NCBI GenBank assembly: GCA_934130975.1
Contig: CAKOYU010000001.1
Span: 138,710-202,709, forward strand
Origin: an uncultured Clostridia bacterium
Lineage (GTDB): Bacteria; Bacillota; Clostridia; TANB77; CAG-508
Direction: 5' to 3'
Length of the DNA stretch: 64,000 nucleotides
Notes under the pieces: generated by a model
Told to the model about the DNA's origin: nothing
Databases searched by the model: none
The model's input: only the letters and a program-made list of their open reading frames with translations
Part shown: piece by piece, positions 59,366 through 64,000 of the stretch
Layout: each line of letters starts with the position of its first letter
How positions within the stretch are numbered: position 1 is the stretch's first letter
Made by a program: the position numbers and the translations under genes

Positions 59366-60265
59366 TTAAATAATATTACTTGTAATACATTTTGTTATTC
59401 TTGAAATACATTCTTCAAGATAATTAATCAGTAATTCGATGTGTGTGTCTGTTAACGGAATTGCAGGGTTATCTGATGACCAGATTAAGCCTTTATTTAA
59501 GTTTACACTTAAACTTGTGTCTTCTTCATTAGGTGAATGAATATTAATCATTAAGAATTCATCTAACAAAGTGCAGTTATAGTCAAAGATATAAGTGTGC
59601 TTGAATGATTTGTATCCAGTATAAGTTTCTGTTGATTCATCATTCAGATATTCTGCATAATATGCTACCTGAAATGGCGAAGAGGTAAATTCTGCTGTAG
59701 TTCCCAGTTTGGTGGTTGAATTAACTTTTATATTTGGTAATTCCATAGAACTGGAATCAAAAGTCAAATCCAATTTTAACTGGTCTAAATAATCAGATGT
59801 TGGTTTTACTGATGCTAATGAGCAATAAGGATTTATTGCTTTATCATATTGCATAAGCAAGCTTTCCAAAATGTTTGATTTTGGTGAAGTTGTATCCAGT
59901 GCTGTTGAATACTGTTTCTGAAGTAATGAGTTATTAAAAAGTTCCTTATAAATTTTGTCAATAAAAGAATTAAAGATTTCTTTATTATACTCACCTTTTA
60001 ATAACAACACTAAGACAACTAAACCTTTAGTGGAATGAATTTCATTCCAGATAATGTCCCTCTGCTTTGTGCCAAGAATCTGAATAGCATTGTTTACAAT
60101 GTCTTTTGACAACATATCATCTTTGTATGTTGCATAATTACCGCCACAATGTACTAATTTGGTAGTACCAAGCTTAAAGCTTGAAACAGATAAGCTAGTG
60201 GAATTCTGCCGTTCAGCTCCCATAAGTTTCATTGCTGTTTCAAACTCACGAATTGAAATACCCAT
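59366..60265 (-). CDS. Unknown 299-residue protein
   Basis: A soluble protein with no recognised motif, starting after AAGGAGGAAAGAAA. Features visible: an N-terminal helix (IREFETAMKLMGAERQ), GTTKLVHCGGNYATYKDDML, and a Ser/Thr-rich middle. Base composition is slightly richer in GC than the neighbouring pyrG and groEL genes. It is transcribed against its neighbours and stands alone between two core operons, which fits a recently gained or lineage-specific gene. I cannot give a function. Confidence 0.65.
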   Translation of the reverse strand: MGISIREFETAMKLMGAERQNSTSLSVSSFKLGTTKLVHCGGNYATYKDDMLSKDIVNNAIQILGTKQRDIIWNEIHSTKGLVVLVLLLKGEYNKEIFNSFIDKIYKELFNNSLLQKQYSTALDTTSPKSNILESLLMQYDKAINPYCSLASVKPTSDYLDQLKLDLTFDSSSMELPNIKVNSTTKLGTTAEFTSSPFQVAYYAEYLNDESTETYTGYKSFKHTYIFDYNCTLLDEFLMINIHSPNEEDTSLSVNLNKGLIWSSDNPAIPLTDTHIELLINYLEECISRITKCITSNII

Positions 60266-60413
60266 TTTCTTTCCTCCTTAGAATTTTTTATAAAATATAT
60301 TACAGCCAATATTATATCATAAATATATATAATTAGCAAATTTTTCCTTTTAAGTTCTAATTCAAATAAAAATAGCATAAAATAGATTGAATGCAAATGT
60401 GAACTTTTTGTGA

Positions 60414-60803
<390 letters not shown>

Positions 60804-60808
60804 TTTAA

Positions 60809-62464
<1,656 letters not shown>

Positions 62465-62495
62465 TAAAGTTCGGAGAATTTTTCTATAATATAAA

Positions 62496-62535
62496 AAAGG
62501 AGGGAAGGTGCAGTGCACCATTTCCCTCCTTTAAA
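62496..62535. terminator. Long GC-rich hairpin between groEL and the unknown GC-rich gene
   Basis: AAAGGAGGGAA-GGTGC and GCACC-TTCCCTCCTTT form a stem of about 16 bp (two-base bulge, three-base loop). It can terminate both strands. Its GC content is unusual for this window. Confidence 0.8.
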
Positions 62536-62540
62536 CGGTT

Positions 62541-63131
62541 TTACAGAGTAACCCAGTCATTTCCAAACTGGATACCATTATCACCGTTTTCAATTTCGCA
62601 CGGTATTTCAATGCCAAGTGCTTCACAGCACTCGGCGAGTTCATCAAGATGGCAATGATAAACTTTGCTATCATGAATAACGTACAAATCACTTGGCGTT
62701 CCATATCCGGCGCCAGACGTACGAATTCTAATGATAGCATCGGTATTTGGAACTTTTAAAAGTATACAGTCCCAATAACCGATTCCTCCGACATCACCGT
62801 CAGCACCGTTACCACGAGCAAGAACTTTAAACTGCTCTTGCTGATTTTTTAGTACTCTTATTGTACCATTTCCGCGACGGGTGTATCCACCCTCTGATGA
62901 AAGCATCATGTATAATGCTTTATCATCAGCTTTATTGATTCTTGGCTTACCGCTTTTGGTGAGTCCAATAGTTAAATCTGGATTTAATCCAGACTTAATT
63001 TCTGTATCTCTAGGACAAGTTAAAGCCATAAATCTACGGCCGCGTCCGGTTTCGCCCATTCCAATCTGATAGATTGTACCAAACTCCATGGTTCTTTCGG
63101 TTGCTTTCAGTGTCTTGTTTGAATATAACAT
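62541..63131 (-). CDS. Unknown protein of foreign base composition
   Basis: The start at 63131 (MLYSNKTLKATERTMEFG) follows AAAAGGAGAATTT. The 196 residues have no recognised domain: GTIYQIGMGETGRGRRFMAL, then Gly-rich segments (ARGNGADGDVGGIGYWDC) and a C-terminal HSKVYHCHLDELAECCEALG region with Cys/His spacing. GC content is far above the surrounding genes (roughly 40 percent or more by eye), and codons such as GGC, CGC and CTG are used. This suggests horizontal transfer. Confidence 0.7.
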   Translation of the reverse strand: MLYSNKTLKATERTMEFGTIYQIGMGETGRGRRFMALTCPRDTEIKSGLNPDLTIGLTKSGKPRINKADDKALYMMLSSEGGYTRRGNGTIRVLKNQQEQFKVLARGNGADGDVGGIGYWDCILLKVPNTDAIIRIRTSGAGYGTPSDLYVIHDSKVYHCHLDELAECCEALGIEIPCEIENGDNGIQFGNDWVTL

Positions 63132-63347
63132 AAATTCTCCTTTTCTGCCGTGCATATTTGCATAAACTAAGATGTTCTTTAGCTAGGCGCAATTGTGCTT
63201 GGCTATAAAAATTAATTAGATTGTTTCTACAGTTATATTATACAGTGAATACTATATTTTGTAAAATTAATAATTATTATCCATATTATAAGAAAAACTT
63301 ATATAAAATGAATTAATATACTTTGTTTCATTTTGCTGTATTAACGT

Positions 63348-63677
63348 TTGGATTTAGATACATTATTTCTAATAAAAGCAGAAGATAAAATTTTAGATTT
63401 AGAAAGACGAGAACAAGAAAGGGAATATACTACTCAAATTGCTGAACTTAAAAAGATGCAACAAAAAGCAAGAAAGTCAGGAGATTCGGAATTACTTGCA
63501 CAATTTAAAAAGGAGAGACAAAAATTTGTAAACGTAATGAATTATGATGAATTAACTTATAAGTTAAGAAAATTACAAAATTCACAAAGATTAGAACCAG
63601 ATGATGAAAAAGTAAAACAAATTATTGCTTTAAGACAGGAATTAGATACTTTGGAGCTTGAGGAGTTTAACAAATAA
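63348..63677 (+). CDS. Short coiled-coil protein or gene fragment
   Basis: The frame from a TTG at 63348 encodes 109 residues, almost all helix and charged (EDKILDLERREQEREYTTQI, then AELKKMQQKARKSG). There is no clear ribosome binding site, and an in-frame stop lies just two codons upstream, so this may be the 3' remnant of a longer gene. No domain is recognised. Confidence 0.45.
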   Translation: MDLDTLFLIKAEDKILDLERREQEREYTTQIAELKKMQQKARKSGDSELLAQFKKERQKFVNVMNYDELTYKLRKLQNSQRLEPDDEKVKQIIALRQELDTLELEEFNK

Positions 63678-63762
63678 GAAGTTGTGATATTTCTGCATAA
63701 AACTATTTATACATAGTTCATATTTTGGTATTAACTTTGGTAATATATTGGCAAAATAAAAA

Positions 63763-63785
63763 ATCAAGACCTTTAAAGTCTTGAT
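63763..63785 (+). terminator. Hairpin near the right edge
   Basis: ATCAAGAC and GTCTTGAT form a perfect 8-bp stem with a seven-base loop. It lacks a clean T-run on the plus strand; on the minus strand it is followed by TTTTTTATTTT. Confidence 0.5.
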
Positions 63786-63945
63786 ATAACTACATTTTTT
63801 ATGGTCGAGGTGGTAGCTTTTTCAAACTACACCAAAGTCTTTATTTATCAATGTTTTATGATACCTTTTGTATTTTAAAACATTTTTTTAAAACTCTTAT
63901 TTTAGTATTAATCTAAAATTCAAATGTTTAATTTTAAATGTTCTT
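63786..63945. other. Non-coding stretch
   Basis: I see no gene in these bases. The only notable part is a small GC-richer patch (GGTCGAGGTGGTAGC at 63802-63818), which I cannot place. Confidence 0.35.
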
Positions 63946-64000
63946 TTATGCTCTTTCTCTCTTTAAATAATCTATTACTTTTTGAGTTTCTTTTTGTTTA
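63946..64000 (-). CDS. Possible 3' end of a minus-strand gene cut by the window edge
   Basis: On the minus strand the frame KQKETQKVIDYLKRERA ends at a TAA at 63946-63948. It is open to the right edge of the window, is helical and charged, and the minus-strand hairpin at 63763-63785 lies downstream of it. Too short to identify. Confidence 0.3.
   Translation of the reverse strand, partial: KQKETQKVIDYLKRERA

Overview
The window is a chromosomal segment of a very AT-rich, low-GC Gram-positive bacterium, most likely a spore-forming member of the Clostridia, perhaps an uncultured gut lineage. The grounds are lysine-, asparagine- and isoleucine-rich proteins, AGGAGG-type ribosome binding sites, consensus sigma-A promoters with 17-base spacers, a CIRCE operator at groESL, spoIIE, a Spo0A-type regulator, CotF-like coat proteins, a PdaB-like deacetylase, a sortase with IPxAG-type substrates, and a dockerin/leucine-rich-repeat surface protein. 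The taxonomic placement is inference. No intact phage, integrative element or CRISPR array is visible.

Layout. 0-1.4 kb: two tandem paralogous surface proteins (the first cut by the window edge) with sortase-like C-terminal signals. 1.4-6.2 kb: an FHA-ABC transporter, murF and a DnaJ/CbpA-type co-chaperone. 6.3-9.3 kb: a three-gene operon ending in a VirD4/TraG-type coupling ATPase with no relaxase or other conjugation gene beside it. 9.4-16.1 kb: a YhaO/YhaN-like (SbcCD-like) nuclease pair, prfA and pcrA. 16.2-19.4 kb: a Spo0A-family regulator, two CotF-like proteins, an M23 peptidase and a MecA-like adaptor. 19.5-25.5 kb: radC, mreBCD, PBP2 and minC, a cell-shape and division cluster that stops without minD. 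25.5-30 kb: a GC-rich repeat, a frameshifted BspA/dockerin surface protein, two small possibly spore-associated genes and a double-OB protein. 30-38 kb: spoIIE, small unknown genes, a WG-repeat protein, acpS, a TatD nuclease and a uracil-DNA glycosylase. 38-43 kb: a decayed Rpn-family nuclease gene, a class-D-like sortase, a GltD-like flavoprotein and a putative HExxH protein surrounded by repeats. 43-52 kb: phosphoesterase, PdaB-like protein, tandem-OB SSB-like protein, GT-C-like membrane protein, two pseudouridine synthases, an S1 protein, a Replic_Relax-like protein, an E2-like acyltransferase and tRNA-Arg(UCU). 52-57.4 kb: an ECF sigma/anti-sigma pair with its own ECF-type promoter, NagZ, an M18 aminopeptidase and two unknown genes. 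57.4-64 kb: an orphan promoter-terminator unit, pyrG behind a leader terminator, groESL, and two unknown genes, one clearly richer in GC than everything around it.

How the parts fit. Most genes serve envelope growth and division (murF, mreBCD, PBP2, minC, NagZ), sporulation (spoIIE, Spo0A-like, CotF-like, PdaB-like) and genome maintenance (pcrA, radC, UDG, YhaO/YhaN-like, SSB-like). The least explained signals are the pyrG leader terminator, a dispersed GGACCGGTTCT repeat family that also forms the end of one coding sequence, a 16-base-period repeat array beside the putative metallopeptidase gene, a 17-base motif shared upstream of two genes, and the orphan coupling-protein operon.
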